Shown: positions 8,034-17,519 of the stretch, one piece after another | Numbering within the stretch: the stretch's first letter is position 1 | Layout: each line of letters starts with the position of its first letter | Source: Elusimicrobium sp. | Lineage (GTDB): Bacteria; Elusimicrobiota; Elusimicrobia; Elusimicrobiales; Elusimicrobiaceae | DNA: 64,000 nucleotides | Reading direction: 5' to 3' | Assembly: GCA_015062115.1 (NCBI GenBank) | Contig: SUVG01000001.1 | Location: forward strand, 186,001 to 250,000 | Position numbers and translations under genes: made by a program | Notes under the pieces: model-generated | Told to the model about the DNA's origin: nothing | What the model saw: the letters and a program-made list of their open reading frames with translations, nothing else | The model's database searches: none

Positions 8034-8108
8034 GGAGCCGTGGTGTAGCCTGGTTAACACGCTGCCCTGTCAAGGCAGAGACCGCGAGTTCGAATCTCGT
8101 CGGCTCCG
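8034..8108 (+). tRNA. tRNA-Asp (anticodon GTC)
   Basis: Acceptor stem GGAGCCG/CGGCTCC, discriminator G, anticodon loop CTGTCAA with GTC at 8069-8071, and T-arm GAGTTCGAATCTC. CCA is not encoded. Confidence 0.97.
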
Positions 8109-8135
8109 TATTTTAGTTTTGAGTTTATAGCATAA

Positions 8136-8173
8136 ATCCCCGTTAGAGTTTGGCTCCGACGGGGATTTTTTTG
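8136..8173 (+). terminator. Terminator of tRNA-Asp
   Basis: 8-bp stem ATCCCCGT/ACGGGGAT (8136-8143 with 8159-8166) followed by T residues. Confidence 0.85.
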
Positions 8174-8340
8174 TGCGCCACTTTCAGCATGTGGTTTTTT
8201 GCGTGTTTGTGAAATTTTCGGCAAAAATTCTCTTTTTATGCCGACCGAGGCCGCTAGAAAGAGAGACAAGGCTTCATCATTACACACCTCTTCATACCTA
8301 TAACTCCTTATCGGTAAAGCTATAATTCATCATTTTGATG

Positions 8341-8346
8341 TATAAT
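8341..8346 (+). promoter_or_regulatory. -10 element directly before the DUF2238 gene
   Basis: A perfect TATAAT sits nine bases before the ATG at 8356. No Shine-Dalgarno site fits between them, which suggests a leaderless or near-leaderless mRNA. The -35 is not obvious. Confidence 0.45.
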
Positions 8347-8355
8347 ATCAGTACT

Positions 8356-8961
8356 ATGATAAAAAACAAAAAATTTCTATTTTCCCTTCTATTCATTTTA
8401 TTTGCAGAGACTATTTGGTCTGCCTGTTCTCCCTATGACATACAAGTATGGTGGACTGAATTTTTGACCGCCCTATTCTTAGTCCTTCTTTTTGTATGTA
8501 CTTATAAAAAATTTCAATTTTCCAATTTAGCCTATTTCTTGATGTTCTTATTTTGTTTTCTGCAAATTATAGGAGCCCATTATACCTTTGAGCGGGTACC
8601 TTTTGACTATATAACCCAACTCTTTGGATTTGAGCGTAACCACTACGACCGAGTGGCCCATTTTACCATTGGTCTAAGCGGATTTTTAGTCAGCGAATTT
8701 CTGTGGCGCAAAAAAATTATCACGTCCTTTAAGTGGGCAGCCTTCTTTGGCGTTGTGTTTATTATGGCAGTTGCAAACTTTTGGGAACTGGTGGAATGGA
8801 CATATGCTGAAATTGACGGCGGCTCAGCCGGGCTGGCTTTCTTGGGCTCGCAAGGTGATATTTGGGATGCCCAAAAAGATATGCTGATGGATACGCTGGG
8901 CTCTATAGTTTCCTGTGTATTGTTTTGTTTTTATTTTAATTGGGGCAAAAGCAAAAAATAA
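8356..8961 (+). CDS. DUF2238 (YjdF-like) integral membrane protein
   Basis: About 201 residues with 6 hydrophobic helices. The family signature is visible: HYTFERVPFDYI, then FGFERNHYDRVAHF, and the acidic WELVEW followed by FLGSQGDIWDAQKDM. These match the conserved His/Asp/Glu pattern of the DUF2238/YjdF inner-membrane family, whose function is unestablished. I chose the second Met because the upstream in-frame ATG at 8335 precedes the TATAAT and has no ribosome-binding site. It is a single-gene unit ending at a strong terminator. Confidence 0.8.
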   Translation: MIKNKKFLFSLLFILFAETIWSACSPYDIQVWWTEFLTALFLVLLFVCTYKKFQFSNLAYFLMFLFCFLQIIGAHYTFERVPFDYITQLFGFERNHYDRVAHFTIGLSGFLVSEFLWRKKIITSFKWAAFFGVVFIMAVANFWELVEWTYAEIDGGSAGLAFLGSQGDIWDAQKDMLMDTLGSIVSCVLFCFYFNWGKSKK

Positions 8962-8980
8962 CCCCCTTTCTACTTACAAA

Positions 8981-9011
8981 AATACCCCAGCTTTCCGCTG
9001 GGGTATTTTAA
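8981..9011. terminator. Bidirectional terminator (DUF2238 gene / lipid operon)
   Basis: 11-bp stem AATACCCCAGC/GCTGGGGTATT (8981-8991 with 8997-9007) with A-rich and T-rich flanks, placed between convergent genes. Confidence 0.85.
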
Positions 9012-9023
9012 TATATAACACTC

Positions 9024-11531
9024 TTATTTTACGATTTCCACAATTCCCTTGCTCCCATTTACACGTACTTTTTGACCATTTTTAAGCGTCTTAAGCACAT
9101 TGCGTACCGACATAACTGCCGGCAACTTCATCTCACGCGCCGTAACAGCCCCGTGCGATAAGGGCCCGCCACTTTCTGTGATCAGAGCGCACGCATTATA
9201 AAAAAGCGGTGTCCATGCCGGATTGGTGGTTCGGGCTACCAATACCGCATTTTTAGGGAATTTGGCAAAATCTTCGGTGGAGTGCACGATAAATACCTTT
9301 CCTTCGGCCACACCGGGACTACCGGCCAACCCCGTCATTTGCGAAGAATTAGATGAATTTTGGGTGGCTTCTTCAGCTTGTAAATCCCATACGGGGGTAC
9401 GTTCCTTGTTTTTCAAATAGGAGGTTTTTTCCGTGGAAATTACTTCTTTTAATTGCGCTTTTGTTAATTTCCCCTCTACAAATTGTTGCAAACTATCCAT
9501 ATGACAGAAAAACACATCATACGGGTCTTTAACAATTCCAGCTTTTTTTAGCAGTTTCCCCATTGCCAAAGTTCCTTTCCGGATAGGTAAGGTAAGCCGC
9601 GTCGTTTGATAATGCTCAATATCATCTAGCGAAGTATACGCTCGCACCAAACGCAATATTTCATAGTAAAAGAAATGTAAATCTTGTGGCAATTTACTAA
9701 ATAATTGAGCTTGTGCTGCCTGATTGGCTATTTTGATTTCATATTCCTTTTCCAAAGGTGTTTTCGTTTGCGGAGTAGTGATAATAAGTTTCAAATTATC
9801 CAACACCACCCAAGGCGCTTCCACCCAAGTAGGAACGTAATAATCAAAATCTGTTTCCCGATGCCCGTGCATGCTTAAAAAATTGCTAAATGCTTTGTCA
9901 AAAGCCGGGAATTTCTTTAGACTTTGTTTTTGGATAATATCCCGGGAAGGTGTTTTGGAAAGCAACGTTAAAAGAGCTTTATCTTTTTTGGCAAGTTGTG
10001 CTAGCCCATACAGTTCGGTATTTACCAAATTTGTTTTTGTTTCAGTAGTAGCAATCAACAAGGGAAATAAGTGTTTGGCTTCAGTTTCCCCCACCGCCAA
10101 TGTAATGAAATACAAAAACATCTTATACAAAAGCGCTTGTGTAATGGAAATAGCAATATTCGGACGGAAATAATTTGTTCCCAAATCCGCCACCCGCAGC
10201 AGATAGTCCCACACTTGTGAAACATTTTTCTTAGACAAATCTTCTGACATCAAGGCCCCAATACCGAGCAAATAGGTGTCCAAATTACGCGTCCACTTAA
10301 CAGGCAATTCTTGGACGTAGGAAAAACGGTCCTTTAAAAAACCAATTTTACTTCGTAAGTCATCCAAATTGGCAATTTGTACAGGTGTTTGCCCCATATA
10401 GAGCCACACGGCATTTTGGTTACCGTAAATATAATTATCGAACATGGCAAACCATTTTCCTTCAAAAGGAGGAAGCCCCATCAAACGGAAAGAGTGATTA
10501 AGTGAAATATGAAATGCTTTTTCCACAAAATCCCAAGTAAAAGGAGTAATAACACTTGGATAACGTTCTGCAGATTCATCCCGCGTCCAACGGGCTGGCA
10601 AGGTAGTAATGGGACGAGCTTGAAGTAAAAATAATTGACGTCCTTGGAAGGCCCATTCAATATCTTGCGGAAAACCATAGTGTTTTTCCACTTTTGCGTT
10701 TAAAGCAGCAACTTGTTTAATTTGACTATCGGTTAGGCAGGGTTTTAAGGCTTCCTTACCGCTTAATTTTACTGTTTTTGTACCGCGAGCAAGTGAAACA
10801 ATTTTTTCTTCTTTTTCAGCCACAGAGCTCTGCAGAATACGGCTATCTTTTTTGGATACAATAAACTGATCTACAGTACTTTCTCCGCTCACAACAGATT
10901 CGCCTAATCCGTAGTTGGCATTGATTAAAATTTCATGCACATTTCCGTTTACCGGATTGATAGAAAAACCGACTCCGGCCGTGTCCGCCTGGATCATCCG
11001 CTGCACTACTACCGCCATGGTAGTATCGTGCTGGTTAAACCCTTGTTTATGGCGGTAAGCAACGGCACGGTCATGCCACAAAGAGAGGAAACATTGCTTG
11101 ATTTTATCTTCAATTTCTTTTTCTCCGACGCAATTTAAGAAAGTATCGTGCTGTCCGGCAAAGGCCGCTCCCGATAAATCTTCCATCGTAGAAGAAGAAC
11201 GTACGGAAAACGCTTTGATATTCTTAAATTTGCCCAATGCCTGATGAATTTCTTTACGCAAAGAAAGCGGCAAAGCCAAGCCGGCTAATTTCTTTTTCAG
11301 GGCTTCTGTTTGTTTAACTAATTTTTGAGGATGAGTATAATCAAAGCGTGCGATTTCTTTATCCAGAAAATCTGCTTGCGCAATAAAATGGCTATACGCC
11401 TGTGCCGTTACAATAAATCCTTGCGGTACCGGAAATCCGGCACGCGTCATTTTAGATAGATTAGCTCCTTTTCCGCCGCTAAAAGCAATGTTTTGGGCTT
11501 GTTCATCCGTGAATAACAAAATATCTTTCAT
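9024..11531 (-). CDS. PEP-synthase / rifampicin-phosphotransferase-like dikinase
   Basis: 835 residues. The N-terminal ATP-grasp half (about 1-320) has FSGGKGANLSKM, FSVRSSSTMEDL and DIEWAFQ...LLQARPI. The middle (about 320-730) is a large helical region with no recognised motif. The C-terminal swivelling domain (about 760-835) carries the phospho-His in GGPLSHGAVTARE (His793). The domain order and length resemble rifampicin phosphotransferase and PEP synthase, which move phosphate from ATP through the His to an acceptor. The acceptor is unknown. As the last gene of a lipid operon it might act on a lipid-related substrate; that is inference. The PAP2 stop lies one base before its ATG, and GGGAGA is the ribosome site. 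Confidence 0.75.
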   Translation of the reverse strand: MKDILLFTDEQAQNIAFSGGKGANLSKMTRAGFPVPQGFIVTAQAYSHFIAQADFLDKEIARFDYTHPQKLVKQTEALKKKLAGLALPLSLRKEIHQALGKFKNIKAFSVRSSSTMEDLSGAAFAGQHDTFLNCVGEKEIEDKIKQCFLSLWHDRAVAYRHKQGFNQHDTTMAVVVQRMIQADTAGVGFSINPVNGNVHEILINANYGLGESVVSGESTVDQFIVSKKDSRILQSSVAEKEEKIVSLARGTKTVKLSGKEALKPCLTDSQIKQVAALNAKVEKHYGFPQDIEWAFQGRQLFLLQARPITTLPARWTRDESAERYPSVITPFTWDFVEKAFHISLNHSFRLMGLPPFEGKWFAMFDNYIYGNQNAVWLYMGQTPVQIANLDDLRSKIGFLKDRFSYVQELPVKWTRNLDTYLLGIGALMSEDLSKKNVSQVWDYLLRVADLGTNYFRPNIAISITQALLYKMFLYFITLAVGETEAKHLFPLLIATTETKTNLVNTELYGLAQLAKKDKALLTLLSKTPSRDIIQKQSLKKFPAFDKAFSNFLSMHGHRETDFDYYVPTWVEAPWVVLDNLKLIITTPQTKTPLEKEYEIKIANQAAQAQLFSKLPQDLHFFYYEILRLVRAYTSLDDIEHYQTTRLTLPIRKGTLAMGKLLKKAGIVKDPYDVFFCHMDSLQQFVEGKLTKAQLKEVISTEKTSYLKNKERTPVWDLQAEEATQNSSNSSQMTGLAGSPGVAEGKVFIVHSTEDFAKFPKNAVLVARTTNPAWTPLFYNACALITESGGPLSHGAVTAREMKLPAVMSVRNVLKTLKNGQKVRVNGSKGIVEIVK

Positions 11532-11532
11532 A

Positions 11533-12372
11533 TCAATTTTTCTCCCAATGTTTCATATAGTACTCAGCAAATAAGAACATGGTAATTGCTAATACAAATC
11601 CGACCAAACAATCTACCGTATAATGATACCGCAGATACACCGTAGAAATCCATAACCCAACACAAGGCACCAAATATCCCCAAAACCGCAACTTATGATA
11701 TTTGGAATCAAAAAGTAAAATAAACAAAGAAACCGCACAATGTAAACTTGGGAAAACGTCCGTATAGTTTGTCCCCTTAGGGTACATATAATGCAAAAAA
11801 TCCATTACGGGTCCTGCCTGTATAGGTCCGCCAAAAACATCTGACATAGCCAAATAAGGACCCACTGCCGGAACGAGTAAATATCCCATAAAGCCAAAAG
11901 CATACAAACTAAACAACCCCACGTAAAAACCTTTTGCTGTTTTAAGCGGCTGAAACAAATAATAAATACATGCTACGGGTAGTTGTATCATAAACAGCAT
12001 ATAACAGGCCGCTAAAATTTCCGTCATCCACGTGCGCATATAGGGCGTTAACCATACGGATAAATTACCGCCAATAAGCAAATTATCCCAATGCTGTAAA
12101 AGGGTATCCATTTTACCTTGCGGATTGATAAGCGGAGAAATTGTTCCCAAACTGCCAAAGACTAAATTCATTACTACAAAATAAATTACCAGTCGCCATT
12201 TCCATTGATTGCGAAATACATAGCCATACCAAGCTAACACCAAGGGGAGTAACGTATATAATACGCTATTAACAGAAAATCCAGTCATCCACCACAACCG
12301 AAGAGCCGTAATGAATAAAAACAAATTAAATAATAGTTCGTGAGGTAAAATTTTAGTGAATAATTTTTTCAT
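11533..12372 (-). CDS. PAP2/Aur1-like membrane phosphatase or phosphotransferase
   Basis: About 279 residues with 7-8 membrane helices. The PAP2 active-site motifs are present: VPAVGPYL region, FPSLHCAVS (the catalytic-loop His), and STVYLRYHYTVDCLVG (Arg, nucleophile His, Asp). This combination is closest to the PAP2_3/inositol-phosphoceramide-synthase-like branch, so it may dephosphorylate a lipid phosphate or transfer a head group. The start at 12372 is preferred; an in-frame ATG at 12393 is possible. Either overlaps the preceding acyltransferase gene. It is part of the MarR-headed lipid operon. Confidence 0.75.
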   Translation of the reverse strand: MKKLFTKILPHELLFNLFLFITALRLWWMTGFSVNSVLYTLLPLVLAWYGYVFRNQWKWRLVIYFVVMNLVFGSLGTISPLINPQGKMDTLLQHWDNLLIGGNLSVWLTPYMRTWMTEILAACYMLFMIQLPVACIYYLFQPLKTAKGFYVGLFSLYAFGFMGYLLVPAVGPYLAMSDVFGGPIQAGPVMDFLHYMYPKGTNYTDVFPSLHCAVSLFILLFDSKYHKLRFWGYLVPCVGLWISTVYLRYHYTVDCLVGFVLAITMFLFAEYYMKHWEKN

Positions 12373-13513
12373 ACAAATTCTTACGCAACTCATTAAATTT
12401 TTTCATACCTTTTGGACAACGCAGCCAGTTGTATAAACTAATCGTATGCTTTTTCCAGGCGCCGTAAACAATAAAGCCCAGTAAAGAAACAGCCAACGAC
12501 AGTATGGTTAATTTGGGGAACAACACAAGTTCTAAAACCGTTAGTAATAACCATAACGTGAAAGAGGGAATAATTTTCCACAGAGAAATCACGTTGTTAT
12601 CATCAGCAAATTTTTTAGAGCAAAAATATCCCGCTAATACCGGAAGTAGATTCCAACAAAAAGCATATAATACAAAAGGCACCGTAATACACCACGTCCA
12701 TACGCTATTTATCACTGAACGCGGGAAAATCGGCACTCCTTTATATAATTTGAGTCCCGCATGATTTAATTGAGCTAATATATCAGCTGATTGTCTATAT
12801 AATTCCTTATCCTCGTAAATTTTGCGCAGGAAAATGTGATAGGGGACATCCCCATATAAAGACAACAACACCGCAGCCTGTTGTATTGTGCGCTGTTCTT
12901 CTTCATCTGCATAATCTATACCCATTCTTTCCAGTGCTTCTGTAAATAAACGGTGAATTTCTTTACGGTCTACCGGTTGAGTAAAAACGATGGGTTTTCC
13001 TGCCACCACTTCTGCCCTGCCGCCTAAATGTGTTGGGTCATCATAAAATACACCGCAAGGTATCACCGTTAATGATTTCCCCTTTTCAAAATTGAAACGG
13101 GAAGCCAAAATAGCCGCCCCTTCCTTAAAAGGCAAATGACGGGGGCCCAAAGTGCTTGTACCTTCCGGAAAAACGAATAAACGGCCGTTTTCTTCCAAAA
13201 ATGAAATACACTTTTTCAGTGCAGCGATATTACTACGTACGCCTTTATCTTTGTCGCGTGTAACTTCTATCCCGTCAAAAAACAGACGGACAACCGGGTT
13301 ACGCCGCAGTTGCGCTGCCAACATAAATACCACCGGGGTTAATGCCCGATGATATACAAAACCATCTACCGCACCGTTTTTATGCAGGCCGATAAAAAGA
13401 ACAGAACCTTCAGCCGGTATATTTTCTTTTCCATAAAAAGAAATCTTACGAAAATATACAAGCGTGATAAGTGTAATAAAACTTGAATACCAACATCTCT
13501 TAAACAGATTCAT
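12353..13513 (-). CDS. PlsC-family glycerolipid acyltransferase with C-terminal membrane domain
   Basis: 386 residues. An N-terminal PlsC domain (about 20-230) carries the acyltransferase box as HKNGAVD and VFPEGTSTLGPRHLPFKEG. The His-to-Asp spacing is one residue longer than the usual HX4D, as in fungal Sct1/Gpt2-type glycerophosphate acyltransferases. The C-terminal part has about four hydrophobic segments. It is expected to acylate glycerol-3-phosphate or a lysolipid at the membrane. It overlaps both neighbours (14 bases with the fused gene upstream), indicating translational coupling. Confidence 0.85.
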   Translation of the reverse strand: MNLFKRCWYSSFITLITLVYFRKISFYGKENIPAEGSVLFIGLHKNGAVDGFVYHRALTPVVFMLAAQLRRNPVVRLFFDGIEVTRDKDKGVRSNIAALKKCISFLEENGRLFVFPEGTSTLGPRHLPFKEGAAILASRFNFEKGKSLTVIPCGVFYDDPTHLGGRAEVVAGKPIVFTQPVDRKEIHRLFTEALERMGIDYADEEEQRTIQQAAVLLSLYGDVPYHIFLRKIYEDKELYRQSADILAQLNHAGLKLYKGVPIFPRSVINSVWTWCITVPFVLYAFCWNLLPVLAGYFCSKKFADDNNVISLWKIIPSFTLWLLLTVLELVLFPKLTILSLAVSLLGFIVYGAWKKHTISLYNWLRCPKGMKKFNELRKNLYEKIIH

Positions 13514-16500
13514 TGGATGTAGCCATTTCTTTAAGTTTTACGTAATCTACCTTCCCGGTTCCCATAAGCGGAATTTCTTCCACTACACGAATCGTTTTGG
13601 GCACGGCCAGTTCGCTAAGGCCTTTCTCTTTGAAAGCGGCAAGCAAGGCTCCGCGTTCAGCGGTAGGTTCTGTGGTAAATAGCACCAGTTGTTCACCTTT
13701 TTTCTCATCGGGAATATTGACTACCGCATGCGTTTTGTCGGGCCACAGCGCATTGATTTCCGTTTCAACAGCGGTTAAAGAAATCATCTCGCCCGCAATT
13801 TTAGCAAAACGTTTGGCACGACCTAGAATAAACACAAAACCGTCTTCATCCACGCGCACAATGTCGCCTGTATCATACCAACCGCCTTGCGGAGGCTCTA
13901 ATACACCGGGGTTGCTATCGCGCAGATACCCAGCCATAATGTTAGCTCCTTTGACAAGCAGTTTTCCTCCCTCTTCCACACCGGGGATTTGTTCCAACTT
14001 ATATTCAATGCCCGGTAACAGACGGCCCACACTGCCCCGCTTAAAGTACATGGGAGTATTAACGGCCATAACAGGGGCCGTTTCGGTGGCTCCGTATCCT
14101 TCCATAATGCGCAAACCGAACTGGTCATAGTAATTGCGGATAGTTTCTTCTTTTAGTTTTTCTGCTCCCACCACCGCTAAACGCACAGAATAGAAATCAT
14201 ACGGGTGAGCCATTTTGGCGTAACCGCTGAAGAAGGTATCCGTTCCAAAAATAATAGTGGCATTTCTATCATAAACCAGCTCTGGCACAATGCGGTAATG
14301 TAACGGAGACGGATAGAAAAATACCGGAACGCCACACAAGATTGGCAACAATGTGCCTACCGTTAAACCGAAGGAATGGAAAATAGGCATTGCATTAAAC
14401 ACACGGTCTTTAAGCCCAAAATCTAGCACACTTTGCAGTTGCAAACGATTGGCTTGAATATTCTCGTGTGAGAGCACGACTCCTTTGGGGGTTCCTTCAC
14501 TTCCGGAGGTAAAAAGTACCACTGCTGGATCTTTGGGGCTTACATTGCCACGCACTTTTTTGTAGTACCGCCTTGGGAAGTAAGATGCCATTAAACCAAT
14601 TATTTTATCCCAAACAGAAATCTCCTTTTTCAAATCTTCCAAGTACACCAGTTGAAAACCCGCCCGTTTTAAAGCATCCGCTGTTTCCATCAGTCCACCT
14701 TGCCGCAGGAATAATTTGGAAGTAAAGATGGTTGTGATTTTTGCGGCTTTACAGCAGGCAAGCATGTTTTTCACACCCGTAGAAAAGTTAAGCATACAAG
14801 GCGTAATGTTAAAAGCACGCATACCAAAGAACGCCACCACACTGGACGTCATATTGGGGAGTAAAAAACCCGCCATTTCGCCTGGTTTTTGATGTTTAGC
14901 AATTTTCTTCCCTAGTATAAATACAGCGGTTAAAAATTGCCCAAAATTAAGCGGCTTGCGCGTAGCATCATTGATAATACGTTTTTTACGGCCCACTAAC
15001 TTGTACGCATCTATCAAAGAATCAAACAAGGTTTCTTGTGCATTACCGGCTTCGTACTTCATATTGACCATGATATCGTAAAGTCCACGGGCAGCTGCCA
15101 AACGGCGGGCCTTCCCTTTTACGCTTTCGTCAAGTTTCAAGGTTTTAGGCGATTGAATGGTAATGGTAATTTTGCTCTGCGGGCGCGTTTTTAATTGCGT
15201 ACCAAAGCGCGAAAATAACGAGTATTGGCTCCCCTCCAAACAGACGGGCAACAACTGGGCGTCGCTTTTGTCGGCGATCATGGCCGGGCCGGGATAGATT
15301 TTCATAAGGCCGCCTGTGGTGGTAATACGCCCTTCGGGGAAAATAGCCACCCGTTTACCGGCTTTTACTTCTTCAATAATGGACTTTACCGCCATCGGGT
15401 TGGTGGGGTCAATCGGGAAGTATTTTACCAAGTGCAAAAAGGGTTTTACCCACCATTTTTGGCTGACATAAGTGTCAATGGCAAAATACAAATTTCCCGG
15501 CAGATACACCCACAACAAAACAGCATCTAAAAAGGAAGTGTGGTTGGCAATAATTAGAGCGTTGCCTTGCAGGTTTTTCCAATGTTCAATCCCGTTTACC
15601 TTCACACCGTACACAAAGTTTAATACCCGCGTCATAATCATACGGATAATATGATGCGGCAATAGACCACAAATGTAAATGGCAGCTAACGCGTTAGCAA
15701 ACGCAATCACACCGAAAACGGCAGGAATGGTAAATTTCATAGCCAACAACCCCGCGCACAAACCGCTACCCAATACCATAAAAAGGGAGTTAATGATATT
15801 GTTTGTAGCAATCACGCGCGAGCGGGTATTCTCCGTAGCCAAAAACTGGAGCATCGCATTAAGCGGCACAATATAGAGCCCGCCACACACCGCAAAGCCG
15901 AGTAAATCCAAGGTAATACGCTTGCCGGCAAAAGTCATTAAGAAGGCTTTGTAATCCAGGGCCGTTTCCGCCGGAATATAGCCGGCAGTGGCACAAGCCA
16001 AATCAGCCAAAAATACCGTCATCAAAAGGGCACTTATCGGCACATATTTACTGGTAATTTCCCCCTTTACCAAAAATTGGCAAAGCAAAGAGCCCAACCC
16101 GATTCCACAGGAAAAAAGAGTTAAAAGGAAGGTAAACAAACCGGGCGTACCGTTTAAGATGTCATGTGCCAAGGAAGGCATTTGGGCAATCAACGCCGTG
16201 CCCAACATCCAAAACCAGGAAATCCCCAAAATACAAAGGAAAATATCGTGGTTCTGCTTAGCAAACGCCATATTCTTCCATGTACTGCGGATGAAATTTT
16301 TATCTATCTTCAAATCCGCATTGGCCGGTTTTTGAGCCGGGATGAACAAACTGGCAAGCAACCCTAATATAGCTACCCCTAAAATAATGCCAGGCAACCA
16401 CAATTCATTAGCGGCAATGATAATCCCGCCAAAAATAGTGCCTTGCAAAATAGAGCCGTACGTACCCGCTTCAATAATACCATTACCGGCAATCAGTTGT

Positions 16501-16919
16501 TTTTCACCTAAAATATCAGGCAAGATACTGTATTTGACCGGGCCAAAGAAGGCGGATTGCGTACCCATTAAAAATAATACACCCAGCAAAAGCGGTACGT
16601 TGGTCGTTAAAAACCCAACTCCGGCTAAAAGAACGATAACAACTTCCAACCCTTTAGTGGCTTTAATAAGGATATCTTTGCGAAACTTATCCGCCAGTTC
16701 ACCGGCTAGTGCCGAGAACAAGAAAAACGGCAACATAAATAATGCAACTGCCAAAGAAACTATTACTGATTTGCTCCCTGCCGATATACTAGTTACCTTA
16801 TAGGTAATGAATGTGGCCATAGCAGTACGAAAAAAATTGTCATTAAACGCACCCAAATACTGAGTGCAAAACAAAGCTAAAAACGGACGATTAAAGAAAG
16901 TTTTAAGAAGTGCAAACAT
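13500..16919 (-). CDS. Fused LplT-like MFS transporter / PlsC acyltransferase / acyl-CoA or acyl-ACP synthetase
   Basis: 1139 residues with three modules. Residues 1-425 are a 12-helix MFS transporter of LplT type (QYLGAFNDNFFR, FFGPVKYSILPD). Residues 440-640 are PlsC, with NHTSFLD (His460, Asp465) and FPEGR (527-531). Residues 650-1130 are an AMP-binding synthetase, with LFTSGSEGTPKGVVLSH, EGYGATET and YDTGDIVRVDEDGFV. E. coli encodes LplT and Aas as two proteins that import and re-acylate lysophospholipids; here they are one chain, an arrangement known in other bacteria. It follows marR by two bases and overlaps the next acyltransferase gene. Confidence 0.92.
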   Translation of the reverse strand: MFALLKTFFNRPFLALFCTQYLGAFNDNFFRTAMATFITYKVTSISAGSKSVIVSLAVALFMLPFFLFSALAGELADKFRKDILIKATKGLEVVIVLLAGVGFLTTNVPLLLGVLFLMGTQSAFFGPVKYSILPDILGEKQLIAGNGIIEAGTYGSILQGTIFGGIIIAANELWLPGIILGVAILGLLASLFIPAQKPANADLKIDKNFIRSTWKNMAFAKQNHDIFLCILGISWFWMLGTALIAQMPSLAHDILNGTPGLFTFLLTLFSCGIGLGSLLCQFLVKGEITSKYVPISALLMTVFLADLACATAGYIPAETALDYKAFLMTFAGKRITLDLLGFAVCGGLYIVPLNAMLQFLATENTRSRVIATNNIINSLFMVLGSGLCAGLLAMKFTIPAVFGVIAFANALAAIYICGLLPHHIIRMIMTRVLNFVYGVKVNGIEHWKNLQGNALIIANHTSFLDAVLLWVYLPGNLYFAIDTYVSQKWWVKPFLHLVKYFPIDPTNPMAVKSIIEEVKAGKRVAIFPEGRITTTGGLMKIYPGPAMIADKSDAQLLPVCLEGSQYSLFSRFGTQLKTRPQSKITITIQSPKTLKLDESVKGKARRLAAARGLYDIMVNMKYEAGNAQETLFDSLIDAYKLVGRKKRIINDATRKPLNFGQFLTAVFILGKKIAKHQKPGEMAGFLLPNMTSSVVAFFGMRAFNITPCMLNFSTGVKNMLACCKAAKITTIFTSKLFLRQGGLMETADALKRAGFQLVYLEDLKKEISVWDKIIGLMASYFPRRYYKKVRGNVSPKDPAVVLFTSGSEGTPKGVVLSHENIQANRLQLQSVLDFGLKDRVFNAMPIFHSFGLTVGTLLPILCGVPVFFYPSPLHYRIVPELVYDRNATIIFGTDTFFSGYAKMAHPYDFYSVRLAVVGAEKLKEETIRNYYDQFGLRIMEGYGATETAPVMAVNTPMYFKRGSVGRLLPGIEYKLEQIPGVEEGGKLLVKGANIMAGYLRDSNPGVLEPPQGGWYDTGDIVRVDEDGFVFILGRAKRFAKIAGEMISLTAVETEINALWPDKTHAVVNIPDEKKGEQLVLFTTEPTAERGALLAAFKEKGLSELAVPKTIRVVEEIPLMGTGKVDYVKLKEMATSNESV

Positions 16920-16921
16920 AA

Positions 16922-17410
16922 TTATTTATCCTCTTGTAAAGTTACGAACCAATTACATAAAATGGTTTCAAATTGGGCTCGATTGGCAGACGGAATCCTC
17001 TCCGTCAATTCCCTTACTAGTGTATCATATTCCGGCCATACCTCATCAATCAAATTTTGCCCTTTTTGCGTAATACAAATAATATTTTCGCGACGGCTTT
17101 GCGGATTTGTTTGGCGTGTAAGCCAACCGGCATGAACTGATTTTTCCACTAGTTTAGTAATATTGCTGGCCGAGGCAATGAGGCGTTTGGATAGCTCCAC
17201 TTGGCTAAGTCCTTTGCCATTATTTTGATAAGCGGCAAGCATCAGCAAATTAAACTGCACAGCCGACAAACCATGCGGAAGCAGGAATTTTTCCACGCGC
17301 GTTTGCAACAGGTTATAAACCAGCGCCAACACATACGTAATATTTTCATACACACGTCCTTTTTCCGGATTGATACCGTAAGGACGTAAGTTCGGTTTAT
17401 TTGTTTTCAT
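16922..17410 (-). CDS. MarR-family transcriptional regulator
   Basis: 162 residues with a winged helix: QVELSKRLIASASNITKLVEKSVHAGWLTRQTNPQSRREN contains the recognition helix and the wing with its D/N-x-R-x-R pattern, and dimerisation helices lie at both ends. It heads the lipid operon and starts at 17410 with only a weak ribosome site. A 37-bp dyad-symmetric sequence begins three bases upstream of its ATG and could be its own operator, which would make the operon autoregulated, perhaps in response to a fatty acid or lysolipid. Confidence 0.9.
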   Translation of the reverse strand: MKTNKPNLRPYGINPEKGRVYENITYVLALVYNLLQTRVEKFLLPHGLSAVQFNLLMLAAYQNNGKGLSQVELSKRLIASASNITKLVEKSVHAGWLTRQTNPQSRRENIICITQKGQNLIDEVWPEYDTLVRELTERIPSANRAQFETILCNWFVTLQEDK

Positions 17411-17413
17411 ATA

Positions 17414-17450
17414 AATACTTTACTAATAAATTATTTATTTTTCAAGTATT
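17414..17450. promoter_or_regulatory. Nested palindromic operator candidate for the MarR regulator
   Basis: A perfect 15-bp palindrome (17425-17439, arms AATAAAT/ATTTATT around a central T) is nested inside a perfect 7-bp outer inverted repeat AATACTT/AAGTATT (17414-17420 and 17444-17450). Both share the same centre, 17432. A TATAAT for the minus strand lies just upstream. This fits a MarR dimer or dimer-of-dimers site that blocks the operon promoter; the AT-richness lowers its specificity. Confidence 0.6.
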
Positions 17451-17519
17451 ATTATAAATATTTTCTTAACATCCTCACTTATTTAATGGCATAATAATGG
17501 CACATAGGAGCGCCAATAT

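Noticed and set aside
8054-8287. Open frame on the minus strand across tRNA-Asp
   Set aside because: The C-terminal part is the antisense of the tRNA (GADEIRTR-type artefact) and the rest lacks coding character.
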